From positions 124,001 to 188,000 of the forward strand of contig NZ_JALBGD010000001.1 of NCBI RefSeq assembly GCF_023507705.1: a stretch of 64,000 nt of DNA, read 5' to 3'. Position 1 is the first letter of the stretch. Every line of letters begins with the position of its first letter. The position numbers and the translations under genes were made by a program. The notes under the pieces are model-generated. The model ran no database searches. It was not told where the DNA came from and was given only the letters and a program-made list of their open reading frames with translations. Source of the stretch: Stappia sp. WLB 29 (GTDB lineage Bacteria; Pseudomonadota; Alphaproteobacteria; Rhizobiales; Stappiaceae). This document shows positions 55,712 through 64,000 of the stretch, piece by piece.

Positions 55712-57922
55712 ATGAATCAGCCGCACGCACCTGACGCCCGCCCGCCCGGCGTCGACGAGCGCGTCGAGATCGACCTTTCGGCGATCCTTTCGGCACTGCG
55801 TCGTTCTCTGCGCTGGATCGTGCCGCTCGTGGCTGCGGTGGTGATCCTCACCTTTCTCATTCTCCAGTTTGTTCCTGCGCGCTATCGCGCCGAATCGAAG
55901 GTGCTGATCGAGACTTCGAACATCGTCTATCCCGGCGACGTGCGCGGCGCGGAAGAGGAAAGGGCGCTGCTCGACACCGAGGGTGTCGCCAGCCAGGTCG
56001 AGCTGCTGCAGTCTCGAGACCTAATGCGACGCGTCGCCCAGCGACTGGATCTTGCCAGCGTTGCGGAGTTCGAGGCCGGCTCCAGCAGCCTGGTCCGCGA
56101 CATGTTCGTGGCGCTCGGTCTCATGCGTGACACGGGCAGCAACACCCGCGAGGAGCGGGTGCTTAAGGTCTTCTACGACAATCTCGAGGTTTTCCGCGTC
56201 GACGGCTCGCGTGTCATCTCCGTTCGCTACGTCTCCCGCGATCCGGAGCTCGCTGCCCGGATCGCAAATGCGGTTGTCGAGGAATATCTGGACCTGCAGT
56301 CGTCGGTGAAGCGCGAGACGACCGACATTGCGGCCGCCTCTCTGGAGCCGCAGATCGAGCGGCTGCGCGAGGAGGTTCAGGCGGCCCAGAAGCGCGTGGA
56401 GGAGTTCCGGTCGCAGAACGATCTCCTGCTCGGTGCCGACAACCAGACGCTCGACCGCCAGCAACTCGGCGAGATCGGCACCCAGCTGTCCGACGCGCGT
56501 GCTGCCCAGTCGCAGGCCGAGGCGCGGGCCAAACTGATCCGCAGCCAGCTTGCCGGCGGCGGCTCGCTCGACGGAATGCAGGATGTGCTGAATTCGCAGC
56601 TCATTCAGCGCCTGCGCGAGCGTCAGGTGGAGCTACAGGCCCGCATCGCCGAACTGTCGACGACGCTGCTACCCAACCACCCGCAGATTCGTGCGCTGCG
56701 ATCGCAGCTCGACGATTTCGAGCGCCAGATCCGCCAGGAGGCGGGGCGTGTGGCTGCCGGCCTGGAAAACGAGGCCGGCATTCAGCAGGAGCGGGTCGCC
56801 TCTCTGCAGGCGACCCTGGAACAGCTGAAGACACGCGCAGCCCAGTCCAATGACGACCAGGTGCGGCTGCGGGATCTGGAGCGGGAAGCGGCGGTCAAGA
56901 CGACCCAGTTGGACCAGTTGATGACCCGCTATCGCGAAGCAGATACGCGGCGCAATGCCACGGCCATCGGCGCCGATGCTCGTGTTATCTCCCGCGCCAC
57001 GGTGCCGGTGGAGCCGTTCTCCCCCAAGGTGCCGCAGACGGTCGCCATCGCTGCATTCGTAGCGCTCATGCTTTCCGCCATTGCCGTCATTCTCGGCGTG
57101 TTCGTCTCTGGCCGGGCATTCGTCACCCGCGTCATAGAACCGGGCGAAGGCACCGGTTCGCCATATGCAGGGGCCGACACACAGGCGGCAGCCCGGACTG
57201 GTGCCGTGCCGGCATACGGGGCCGGTGCCTCGACCTTCTCCTATGGCTGGTCTGCTCCTGCTTCGGTACAGCCGGCCGCCGCAGCCTCGGCAGAGGGCGA
57301 CGTCGATGAGGCACCGCAGGAAGCCGTCGGGGCGCCAGCCGTGTCAGGGCTGGACGGCCCTGTCGCGCCTGTTTCCTCCGCGCGTCCGCGCCGTGTCGCC
57401 GTGCTCAGCGTCGATAGCGACGAGATCTCGCAGAGCGTCACTTTCCGTCTGGTCCGCACAGCGGCAGAGGAGGGCGTGATGCCGCTGTTTCTCGAGGTAC
57501 GACCCGATCTCGCCGACCCGGAGGCCGTTCCCGGCTTTGCCGAACTGCTCGACGGCACGGCCTCCTTTGCCGGCGTCATCTACCGCGACGCGGCGTCTCG
57601 CGCTCACGTGATCGAGGCCGGGCGTCGTGCGATCGATGACGAACTTGCGCAGAACGAGCGGTTCGAGATGCTGATGGAAGCGATCGACCACACCTATGAC
57701 CAGGTGTTCTTCGATCTCGGCCTGATCGACGATTCCCTCATCAGCGCCCAGATCCTGGCCATGGCAGACCAGGTCGTGGTGGCGTCGGGTGGAGCGCCTG
57801 CCGATCCGGAGATGGAAGATGCCATGCGGATGCTCGAAGACCAGACCGGCGCGCCGGTGATCGTCGAGACGGTGAGCGACGGGACCAGGGCGAGGGCAGG
57901 ACGGACCGACATGGCCGCCTGA
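55712..57922 (+). CDS. Wzc-like polysaccharide co-polymerase with decayed kinase domain
   Basis: 736 aa. An N-terminal Wzz domain has the first span near residues 34-56, a long coiled-coil periplasmic part (about 200-420, for example EVQAAQKRVEEFRSQ), and the second span near 442-466. The C-terminal domain (about 558-736) aligns with BY-kinases, but the Walker A region reads VLSVDSDEISQSVTF with no GKS/GKT, and no Tyr-rich tail follows. It probably controls chain length without autokinase activity. ATG 55712 follows CCGGAG; the frame is open from 55667. Confidence 0.85.
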   Translation: MNQPHAPDARPPGVDERVEIDLSAILSALRRSLRWIVPLVAAVVILTFLILQFVPARYRAESKVLIETSNIVYPGDVRGAEEERALLDTEGVASQVELLQSRDLMRRVAQRLDLASVAEFEAGSSSLVRDMFVALGLMRDTGSNTREERVLKVFYDNLEVFRVDGSRVISVRYVSRDPELAARIANAVVEEYLDLQSSVKRETTDIAAASLEPQIERLREEVQAAQKRVEEFRSQNDLLLGADNQTLDRQQLGEIGTQLSDARAAQSQAEARAKLIRSQLAGGGSLDGMQDVLNSQLIQRLRERQVELQARIAELSTTLLPNHPQIRALRSQLDDFERQIRQEAGRVAAGLENEAGIQQERVASLQATLEQLKTRAAQSNDDQVRLRDLEREAAVKTTQLDQLMTRYREADTRRNATAIGADARVISRATVPVEPFSPKVPQTVAIAAFVALMLSAIAVILGVFVSGRAFVTRVIEPGEGTGSPYAGADTQAAARTGAVPAYGAGASTFSYGWSAPASVQPAAAASAEGDVDEAPQEAVGAPAVSGLDGPVAPVSSARPRRVAVLSVDSDEISQSVTFRLVRTAAEEGVMPLFLEVRPDLADPEAVPGFAELLDGTASFAGVIYRDAASRAHVIEAGRRAIDDELAQNERFEMLMEAIDHTYDQVFFDLGLIDDSLISAQILAMADQVVVASGGAPADPEMEDAMRMLEDQTGAPVIVETVSDGTRARAGRTDMAA

Positions 57923-57951
57923 CCCTTCCGAAGGAAAGCTGACCTGAAACG

Positions 57952-57983
57952 AAAAGGCCAGGCGAAATGCCTGGCCTTTTTTT
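57952..57983 (+). terminator. Rho-independent terminator after the Wzc-like gene
   Basis: AAAAGGCCAGGC (57952-57963) pairs with GCCTGGCCTTTT (57969-57980) around GAAAT, and the T-run extends to 57983. It lies in the convergent gap and could serve both strands. Confidence 0.92.
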
Positions 57984-58006
57984 ATTGGGCAATCGCTTGG
58001 GGCTGC

Positions 58007-59233
58007 TCAGCCCTTCAGCTTGCGCATGGCGCGAACCACCTGCCAGAGCGCCGGCGTGTTGCGGATCCGGCGCTTGAGATTTCGCACCTGCTTGATCCCG
58101 CGCTGAGCAAGGTGCCCCTTGAGCGTCACGGGAATCTCGACATCCATCAGCACTTCTTTGTCGGCCCAGGCCGTCTTGTAGCGCTCCGCGCCAAGGCCGA
58201 AGTCGAACGTATGGGCACTAAGCCGGCAAGCATCCGCAATCACATGATTGAGCAGGATATCGCCGGGGCTGCAGACCGCGACGTCCTCGTCGATGCTGTT
58301 GGTGTAGGCGTGGTAGCGGCCGTATTGCACACCGCAAAGGTAGGTCGCGCGGATCCGCCCTCCCGCTTCCAGCGCGTGGATGGTGACGTGCTCCGAGTGA
58401 TCGCGGATCGCCCCCTTCAACTGGTCGGCAAGAAAGCCGCGTACATCCGCCGGCTCGAACACGTTGGGAATGCCCTGCGAGGCCTGCCGCGCGCTGCGCT
58501 GCGTCACGAGCGTGTCAAGGAAATGCATGGCCGTTTCCTCGTCCGCCGCCTTGCGCCAGACGAGACCGCCGAGTTCTGCGAGCTTCTTTTCCTTCACTCG
58601 CAGCTTCTTGCGGGCGCTGGCGCTGCGGCGTTGCTTATAGAGGGCGTCGAAATCAGGCCCGAGCGCAAATGCGTGGACCGCGTTCAGGCTTTCTGTGGCG
58701 TGACGGTCGATCAGCGGATGCACACGCTCGTCCATGGCTGCCGGAACATATTTGAGGTCGAAAAGGTCGATCCGGTGTTCCCGCCCGATGCGCAGCAAGG
58801 CCTTGCGCAAGCTCGTGCCATGGATGCCGGCGAACACGTCCCGCCGCCAAAGGCCGCTGTTCTGGTTGCCGTGAAAGTCACCCAGGAACCGGCCGAGCCG
58901 CAGCGCGCCGCCGCATGCCTTCATCACGGCAAGGGGCAGTAAAAACGCGGGTTCGCCGTCGATTTCTCCAACGACGATGACCGCCTCGATACCACGGGGC
59001 CGTCCTACATGTTCGTACCAGGAAGCGAGCCACTCGTAGCTGGTGAACAGCGTGCCGAAGGCGTTTTCCTCCAGATGGCGCCAGGCACAAGCTGCGTCCG
59101 CCGGATCTCGATGCGTATGCACGGCGAATTCGCCATTTTCGAGCATGGCATCCAGCCTCATCGCTTCAATGTCCATCGTATCCCAGTCACCAGACTGGAA
59201 CAATCCGATCGACCTGATCATTGCGTTCCCCAT
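58007..59233 (-). CDS. GNAT/FemAB-like acyltransferase
   Basis: About 408 aa, with an acyltransferase fold of the CelD/BcsL and FemAB type (GNAT_6): NAFGTLFTSYEWLASWYEHVG, PLAVMKACGGALRLGRFLGD, the basic helix RSASARKKLRVKEKKL, and RATYLCGVQYGRYHAYTNSI. Such proteins are frequent in polysaccharide loci and may acylate the glycan or a lipid-linked intermediate. Start uncertain: the frame is open to 59296, and ATG 59233 is chosen for its upstream GGCGG. It diverges from the deacetylase gene. Confidence 0.78.
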   Translation of the reverse strand: MGNAMIRSIGLFQSGDWDTMDIEAMRLDAMLENGEFAVHTHRDPADAACAWRHLEENAFGTLFTSYEWLASWYEHVGRPRGIEAVIVVGEIDGEPAFLLPLAVMKACGGALRLGRFLGDFHGNQNSGLWRRDVFAGIHGTSLRKALLRIGREHRIDLFDLKYVPAAMDERVHPLIDRHATESLNAVHAFALGPDFDALYKQRRSASARKKLRVKEKKLAELGGLVWRKAADEETAMHFLDTLVTQRSARQASQGIPNVFEPADVRGFLADQLKGAIRDHSEHVTIHALEAGGRIRATYLCGVQYGRYHAYTNSIDEDVAVCSPGDILLNHVIADACRLSAHTFDFGLGAERYKTAWADKEVLMDVEIPVTLKGHLAQRGIKQVRNLKRRIRNTPALWQVVRAMRKLKG

Positions 59234-59319
59234 CCGCCATGTTCTCGTCGTTGTTGACTTGATTGCCACTTGTTCGATTACCGCTCTGACTAGCAAGGAG
59301 TTCTAAAGAAAACGTCGAT

Positions 59320-60456
59320 ATGCTCCCGCCAGTTGAAAAATCGGTGAGTGTTCGCCGGAAGGGGCGTTTGGCGAAGATGGATCTGCGGCGTCACCTGCTG
59401 GCTGGAGGCTGCAAGCTCCTGCACTGGAGCGGGGTGGGCCGTCTTTTGTCGCCATTGACCGGCGGTCGAGGCGTCATCTTCACTCTGCATAGCGTGCGGC
59501 CGGCAGAGGCGCCGAGGGGCTTTGCTCCCAACGCCCATCTCACTGTGACGCCCGAATTCCTTGATCGCACGATACGGCAGATCCGCGCGTCCGGACTGGA
59601 AATCGTCTCGCTGGAAACGGCCGTGGCGCGCATGCGCGAGCCGGATTACGACGGCAAACGCTTCGCTGCGCTGACGTTCGATGACGGGTATCGCGACAAT
59701 CTCATCCACGCCTTGCCGGTGCTGAAACGCCATTCGGCACCCTTCACCATCTTCGTGACGTCCGGGTTTGCCGATCGCAGTTCGGAGATCTGGTGGGAAG
59801 CGCTGGAAAGGATCGTCGCGACCGCGGATGAGGTGGAGGTTCCGGTCGGCGCCAGCATGCGCCGCTTTCCTGCCCGTACCGACGCGGACAAGGAGAAGGT
59901 CTTCTGCCATCTTCTGCACTGGTTTACCCGGGATCTCGGCGAGGATTCGCAGCGTCTCGAGTTGCGCCGGCTGGCAACCATCCACGGGATCGACCTGCCT
60001 GGTCTTGCCGAAGAACTGATCCTGAGTTGGGACGAATTGCGCGCAATGCTGCGCGATCCGCTGTTTTCGGTCGGGGCGCACACTCATGATCACTATGCAC
60101 TGGCGCGCCTGACGCGCGACCGTATGCGACGGGATGTCGCCAAAGGGCTGGAGCGGTTGGAGCAGGAACTCGGTGTTCGGCCCTGCGTCTTCGCCTATCC
60201 ATATGGCTACGAGGCGGCCGTCAACGTGCAGTCGATGGAAGTGATCCGCGAACTTGGCTTTTCTGCCGCCGTCACGACGCGTCCAGGGGTCCTGTCATCC
60301 GGCCTGGAGCCGATGGCGCTGCCGCGCATCTCGCTGAACGGCTATTTCCAGAACGAGGCGATTGTCTCGCAGTACCTCACTGGCGCGCCGTTTCCCGTTT
60401 ACAACGCGGCGCGCCGCCTGCGAGATACGATCAATCCGCATCCTGCCTGCGGCTGA
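59320..60456 (+). CDS. Polysaccharide deacetylase (NodB fold)
   Basis: 378-aa carbohydrate esterase family 4 protein. The first motif is LTFDDGYRDN (D121, D122); the second is GAHTHDHYALA (His pair for the metal); AYPYGYEA is the later conserved segment. It would remove acetyl or other acyl groups from an N-acetyl sugar in the exopolysaccharide. ATG 59377 (MDLRRHLLAGG) is an alternative start. It faces the GNAT gene in a divergent arrangement with TTGACT at 59254. Confidence 0.87.
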   Translation: MLPPVEKSVSVRRKGRLAKMDLRRHLLAGGCKLLHWSGVGRLLSPLTGGRGVIFTLHSVRPAEAPRGFAPNAHLTVTPEFLDRTIRQIRASGLEIVSLETAVARMREPDYDGKRFAALTFDDGYRDNLIHALPVLKRHSAPFTIFVTSGFADRSSEIWWEALERIVATADEVEVPVGASMRRFPARTDADKEKVFCHLLHWFTRDLGEDSQRLELRRLATIHGIDLPGLAEELILSWDELRAMLRDPLFSVGAHTHDHYALARLTRDRMRRDVAKGLERLEQELGVRPCVFAYPYGYEAAVNVQSMEVIRELGFSAAVTTRPGVLSSGLEPMALPRISLNGYFQNEAIVSQYLTGAPFPVYNAARRLRDTINPHPACG

Positions 60457-60661
60457 TCCGGAAACCGTGCTCCATCCACCAGATGATGGCGCCTGCCGGG
60501 ATGGTCCAGGCGATGCCTGCGATGCCGAAATACAGCATCTGCACCAAGCGGGACGACTGCTGCAAGGTCATGTCGCCGATGACCATCGCCGTAAAGGCGT
60601 AGGAGATCACGAAGATGACCAGCACCAACATGCCGATGAATTTGCGCAGCGGATTTCGCAT
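60431..60661 (-). CDS. DUF2842 membrane protein
   Basis: 76 aa, two hydrophobic spans (RKFIGMLVLVIFVISYAFTAMVI and YFGIAGIAWTIPAGAIIWWME). It matches DUF2842, a small alphaproteobacterial family regularly found beside ctaA. GGAGACGAG precedes ATG 60661. It overlaps the end of the convergent deacetylase gene by 26 bp. Function unknown; possible link to cytochrome oxidase assembly from its location. Confidence 0.8.
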   Translation of the reverse strand: MRNPLRKFIGMLVLVIFVISYAFTAMVIGDMTLQQSSRLVQMLYFGIAGIAWTIPAGAIIWWMEHGFRISRRQDAD

Positions 60662-60870
60662 CTCGTCTCCGGATCGGTAGGGGCAGGGCATCCGGCCCGC
60701 TGACTGTAGCTGAGCAACTGGAACCGGCCCTTGCCAGGGTCGCATGTGTGCATGTGTCACAGCGCCCCCGCTCGTCAAGTCCTTGTCTTCCGATGCAGGT
60801 GCCTATAACCCCGCTCAGGCTTGCGGCACACTCCGTGCCGCTTTCACCTATCACGGCACGGTAACTCCCC

Positions 60871-61974
60871 ATGTCCGACACGACGGCAGCCTCGCTCTCC
60901 GCTCGGCTGGATGACGCCACCGCTCGCATCGCGTCCGACCGCAAGGCGATCCGCCTGTGGCTCTACGCCATCTGCGTCCTGATCTTCGCCATGATCGTCG
61001 TCGGCGGCGCAACGCGGCTGACCGACAGCGGCCTTTCCATCACCGAGTGGAAACCGATCCACGGCGTCATCCCTCCACTTTCCGTTGCGGAGTGGGAGGA
61101 GGAACTGGAAAAATACCGCCAGATCCCCGAATACCAGCTCATCAACAAGGGCATGTCGCTGGAGGAGTTCAAGTTCATCTTCTGGTGGGAGTGGGGACAC
61201 CGCCTGCTAGGCCGCATCATCGGTCTTGCCTTCTTTGTTCCGCTTGTATGGTTCTGGTGGCGCGGGCGGATCGAAAAGTGGCTGCTGCCCTGGCTCGTCG
61301 GCGGGTTCGTGCTCGGCGGCATGCAGGGCGTCGTCGGCTGGTGGATGGTCGTGTCCGGTCTAGCCGAGCGGGTTGATGTCAGCCAGTACCGGCTCGCAAC
61401 CCATCTGACGCTCGCCTGCCTGATCTTCATCTACCTCTTCGCCCTGGCGCGCCATCTCGCGCTGATCCCGGCGAAACGGACCTCGGCGAGCCCGCAAACC
61501 TCGCGACCATTCTCGGGGACGGCGAAACTTCTGCTCGCCCTGCTGGTACTGCAGATCTTCCTGGGAGGGCTGGTCGCGGGTCTCAAGGCGGGCCTGTCTT
61601 TCAACACATGGCCGTTGATGGACGGGGAGTTCATCCCGTCCGGGCTGTGGACCATGGCGCCGGCCTGGATCAATCACTTCGAGAACGTTCTGACGGTCCA
61701 GTTCCAGCACCGTATGACTGCCTATCTGATCGTCGGCTTTGCGCTGTGGGCGATGTGGGCGGTCTATCGGCGCGAGGCCGCGCGCCATCTGCGCGGAGCC
61801 GCCCATGCCGTGGTCGCTGTTCTCTTCGTGCAGATGGTGATCGGCATCGGCACGCTGCTCGGCCACGTGCCATTCTGGCTGGCGCTCTCCCATCAGGGCT
61901 TCATCGTCATTGTGATGATGGCGATCGTGGAGTTCTGGGCGCGGGCGCGCTTTGCCGAGCCCGTTCGCGCCTGA
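60871..61974 (+). CDS. ctaA: Heme A synthase (COX15/CtaA)
   Basis: 367-aa membrane enzyme with eight spans, oxidising the C8 methyl of heme O to give heme A for aa3 oxidase. VGGATRLTDSGLSITEWKPI and EFKFIFWWEWGHRLLGR carry the first conserved His pair; later His residues lie in FQHRMTAYL and LSHQGFIVI. COX15 type 2 (long, alphaproteobacterial/mitochondrial) by length. Confidence 0.95.
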   Translation: MSDTTAASLSARLDDATARIASDRKAIRLWLYAICVLIFAMIVVGGATRLTDSGLSITEWKPIHGVIPPLSVAEWEEELEKYRQIPEYQLINKGMSLEEFKFIFWWEWGHRLLGRIIGLAFFVPLVWFWWRGRIEKWLLPWLVGGFVLGGMQGVVGWWMVVSGLAERVDVSQYRLATHLTLACLIFIYLFALARHLALIPAKRTSASPQTSRPFSGTAKLLLALLVLQIFLGGLVAGLKAGLSFNTWPLMDGEFIPSGLWTMAPAWINHFENVLTVQFQHRMTAYLIVGFALWAMWAVYRREAARHLRGAAHAVVAVLFVQMVIGIGTLLGHVPFWLALSHQGFIVIVMMAIVEFWARARFAEPVRA

Positions 61975-61995
61975 CGTACATCACGATGAAACAAA

Positions 61996-62020
61996 AAAGC
62001 CGGGCAATTCGCCCGGCTTT
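61996..62020. terminator. Bidirectional terminator between ctaA and metY
   Basis: AAAGCCGGGC (61996-62005) and GCCCGGCTTT (62011-62020) form a 10-bp stem with an AATTC loop; an A-run precedes and T-rich bases follow, so it can end both convergent transcripts. Confidence 0.9.
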
Positions 62021-62045
62021 CTCGTTTCCAGGGAACGCTGTTCGA

Positions 62046-63329
62046 TCAGACCGAGGCCAGAGCCTGGTCGAGGTCGGCGATGATGTCTTCCGCGTCCTCC
62101 AGGCCGATCGACAGGCGCACCACGTCCGGACCTGCGCCGGCCGCCGTCTTCTGCTCGTCGGTGAGCTGGCGGTGGGTGGTGGAGGCTGGGTGGATGATCA
62201 GCGAACGCGTGTCGCCGATATTGGCGAGATGCGACAGGATCTGGCAGTTCGAGACGAGCGCAACGCCGGCGTCATAGCCGCCTTTTACGCCGAAGGTGAA
62301 GACCGCGCCCGCACCCTTCGGCATGTATTTCTGCTGCTTGGCGTGGTTCGCATCACCCGGAAGGCCAGCATAGGACACCCACGCCACCTTATCGTGACCG
62401 GCCAGGTGCTGTGCCACCTTTAACGCGTTGTCGCTGTGGCGCTGCATGCGCAGCGGCAGCGTTTCGATGCCGGTCAGGATCATGAACGAATTCATCGGCG
62501 AGATCGCCGGGCCGAGGTCGCGCAGGCCCAGCACGCGGCAAGCGATGGCGAAGGCGAAGTTGCCGAAGGTCTCGTGCAGCACCATGCCGGAATATTCCGG
62601 GCGCGGCTTCGACAGCATCGGATAGCGGTCGGTCGATGACCAGTCGTAGCTGCCTCCGTCGACGATGACGCCGCCCATCGAATTGCCGTGCCCGCCCATG
62701 AATTTGGTCAGCGAGTGCAGCACAATGTCTGCGCCGTGCTCGATCGGACGGCACAGATATGGGGTGGCCAGGGTGTTGTCGACGACCAGCGGGACATTAT
62801 GGGCCTTGGCGACCTTCGAGATCGCCTCGAGATCGACCACGACACCGCCCGGATTCGCCAGGCTCTCAACAAAGATCGCACGGGTGCGGTCGTCGATCAG
62901 CGCGGCGAAGCTTTCCGGATCCTGCGCGTCGGCCCACTTCACTTCCCAGCCGAAGCTCTTGAACGAATGGTTGAGCTGGTTGATCGAGCCGCCATAGAGT
63001 TTGTTGGCGGCGACGATGTTGTCGCCCGGCGTCATCATCGTGTGGAAGGTGAGAAGCTGCGCCGAGTGGCCGGACGCCACGGCAAGCGCTGCGGTGCCGC
63101 CTTCCAGGGCCGCAACGCGCTCTTCGAGCACCGCGGTCGTCGGGTTGGTGATGCGGGTATAGATGTTGCCGAAGGCCTGCAGCCCGAACAGCGATGCCGC
63201 GTGATCGACGTCGTCGAAGACGAAGGACGTGGTCTGGTAGATCGGCGTCACCCGAGCGCCGGTGGACGGATCGGGCTGCGCGCCGGCATGGATGGCCAGC
63301 GTCGAAAAACCGGGAATGCGGTCGCTCAT
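62046..63329 (-). CDS. metY: O-acetylhomoserine aminocarboxypropyltransferase
   Basis: 427-aa PLP enzyme of the Cys/Met metabolism family, forming homocysteine from O-acetylhomoserine and sulfide. The PLP lysine is K209 in [35 protein letters not shown] and [15 protein letters not shown] are MetY signatures. A strong AGGAGGAG site precedes the ATG. Upstream is a small membrane-protein gene; no SAM-II riboswitch was found in the gap. Confidence 0.93.
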   Translation of the reverse strand: MSDRIPGFSTLAIHAGAQPDPSTGARVTPIYQTTSFVFDDVDHAASLFGLQAFGNIYTRITNPTTAVLEERVAALEGGTAALAVASGHSAQLLTFHTMMTPGDNIVAANKLYGGSINQLNHSFKSFGWEVKWADAQDPESFAALIDDRTRAIFVESLANPGGVVVDLEAISKVAKAHNVPLVVDNTLATPYLCRPIEHGADIVLHSLTKFMGGHGNSMGGVIVDGGSYDWSSTDRYPMLSKPRPEYSGMVLHETFGNFAFAIACRVLGLRDLGPAISPMNSFMILTGIETLPLRMQRHSDNALKVAQHLAGHDKVAWVSYAGLPGDANHAKQQKYMPKGAGAVFTFGVKGGYDAGVALVSNCQILSHLANIGDTRSLIIHPASTTHRQLTDEQKTAAGAGPDVVRLSIGLEDAEDIIADLDQALASV

Positions 63330-63436
63330 GAACTCCTCCTGGACTGCAAATCGGCGGCATACTGGCCGATGCCCGCAGGCAGGTCAAAGGAAAGCGATTT
63401 CAATTCAGGTGTCTGGGGGAAACGGTCTTGTCGAAA

Positions 63437-63458
63437 GAAGCGCGCAGCGTCGCGCTTC
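63437..63458 (-). terminator. Hairpin at the end of the small membrane-protein gene
   Basis: GAAGCGCG (63437-63444) pairs with CGCGCTTC (63451-63458), overlapping the stop of the small gene on the minus strand; TTTC follows on that strand. Confidence 0.6.
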
Positions 63459-63654
63459 AGTCGCCGTCGCAGCCGCTTGTGTCGCTGTCGAAGACACCGG
63501 TGTCATGGGTTGCACGGGAGAAGCGCTCGCTGCCATAATTACCCTCTCGCTTGCCGTGGGCGATCATGACGAGCGCGGCGGCCACGAGCACTGCGATCGC
63601 CGCAAGGACGGCAAGATTGTAGGGAGAAGCAAGCGGATCGAGCAGCGTTTCCAT
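63457..63654 (-). CDS. Small single-span membrane protein
   Basis: 65 aa with one hydrophobic span (about 12-33, YNLAVLAAIAVLVAAALVMIA) and a hydrophilic, Asp-rich tail. It has its own ATG and ends in a hairpin, so it looks like a real short gene between metY and the CoA-binding protein. No homology recognised. Confidence 0.5.
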   Translation of the reverse strand: METLLDPLASPYNLAVLAAIAVLVAAALVMIAHGKREGNYGSERFSRATHDTGVFDSDTSGCDGD

Positions 63655-63704
63655 CCGCTGATCCTATCCAGGGACAGGAGACATTTCCTGGATCGCCCGT
63701 CCCT

Positions 63705-64000
63705 TCAACCCTTCCGCAATCCGCGGTGCTGGAAGCCGCCTTTCAGCGCCGGGCGCTTGGCCGAAAGCGTGCGCGAGTTGACGCCCGTCCAGCCGATTTC
63801 GCCCGACAGGCGGCCGTATTCGATCTTCGGGCAGCGGTTCATGACGACGCGCACGCCGGCGGCCTCTGCGAGCCGGGCCGCTTCGTCGTTCCTCACCGAA
63901 AGCTGCATCCAGACGACCTTGGGAAGCGGGGAAAGCTGCAGCGCCTCCTGCGTCACCGCGAGCGCGGCGTCCGAATTACGGAAGATATCGACCATGTCGA
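63705..64000 (-). CDS. CoA-binding domain protein, partial
   Basis: C-terminal 98 residues of a YccU/CoA_binding Rossmann protein, running off the window end. DMVDIFRNSDAALAVTQEAL, KVVWMQLSVRNDEAARLAEAAGVRVVMNRCPKIEYGRL match the small CoA-binding proteins. The C-terminal extension (GWTGVNSRTLSAKRP) is typical of the alphaproteobacterial form. The start is outside the window; the ATG at 63995 is internal. Confidence 0.85.
   Translation of the reverse strand, partial: DMVDIFRNSDAALAVTQEALQLSPLPKVVWMQLSVRNDEAARLAEAAGVRVVMNRCPKIEYGRLSGEIGWTGVNSRTLSAKRPALKGGFQHRGLRKG

Noticed and set aside
63330-63456. SAM-II riboswitch upstream of metY
   Set aside because: No match to the conserved SAM-II pseudoknot motifs on the minus strand.

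Overview
The window is a continuous stretch of bacterial chromosome, GC-rich and densely coded, with no insertion sequence, phage, CRISPR array or plasmid module. Gene content points to an alphaproteobacterium of the Hyphomicrobiales (Rhizobiales): a fused Rsh (RelA/SpoT) protein, Bpt aminoacyl-transferase, an LdtR-type MarR regulator beside an L,D-transpeptidase, a K+-independent H+-pyrophosphatase, a CBP3-like chaperone beside a YceD protein, and DUF2842 next to heme A synthase. A Stappiaceae-like marine member is my guess; the family level is not proven by the sequence.

Layout. 1-3.2 kb: end of an alpha-2-macroglobulin, pbpC, and an alpha/beta hydrolase. 3.4-15.4 kb: housekeeping block dapA, smpB, then on the minus strand a thioesterase, parC, recO, era, rnc, lepB, pdxJ, a DUF2062 protein, rsh and rpoZ. 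15.4-17.1 kb: a 452-bp gap full of stem-loops, then a NYN-domain protein and a family 5 uracil-DNA glycosylase. 17.1-25 kb: bpt, SLC13-type permease, RDD protein, threonine ammonia-lyase, a LysE exporter facing a MocR regulator, and hemB. 25.2-28.9 kb: valine catabolism (isobutyryl-CoA dehydrogenase, 3-hydroxyisobutyryl-CoA hydrolase, a small membrane protein, mmsB). 29.2-31.6 kb: LdtR, L,D-transpeptidase and a small protein. 31.8-36.6 kb: glyA, nrdR, ribD, ribE, ribH, nusB. 36.9-44.4 kb: hppA, bamE, CBP3-like chaperone, YceD, plsX, fabH, ihfA, MerR regulator. 44.5-50.6 kb: a periplasmic oxidation module (diheme cytochrome c, sorbosone-dehydrogenase-like protein, GMC oxidoreductase, Tat-exported small subunit), a glyoxalase I-like protein, a ribbon-helix-helix protein and a DUF930 protein. 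tRNA-Pro(GGG) is at 50.7 kb. 50.8-60.5 kb: exopolysaccharide locus (polymerase/ligase, priming glycosyl-1-phosphate transferase, glycosyltransferase, export lipoprotein, Wzc-like co-polymerase without a recognisable kinase P-loop, GNAT acyltransferase, polysaccharide deacetylase). 60.4-64 kb: DUF2842 protein, ctaA, metY, a small membrane protein and part of a CoA-binding protein.

Most genes are well-known housekeeping functions. The most notable unexplained signals are: (1) a run of at least five stem-loops ending in a terminator-like hairpin plus U-tract, just upstream of the NYN-domain gene; (2) a MerR gene whose reading frame has no ATG/GTG/TTG start before its DNA-binding helix but whose frame could be joined to a nearby ATG through a six-A run; (3) a perfect 17-bp inverted repeat in the leader of the sorbosone-dehydrogenase-like gene; (4) the Wzc-like protein with a decayed nucleotide-binding domain; and (5) absence of acpS from its usual slot between pdxJ and lepB.
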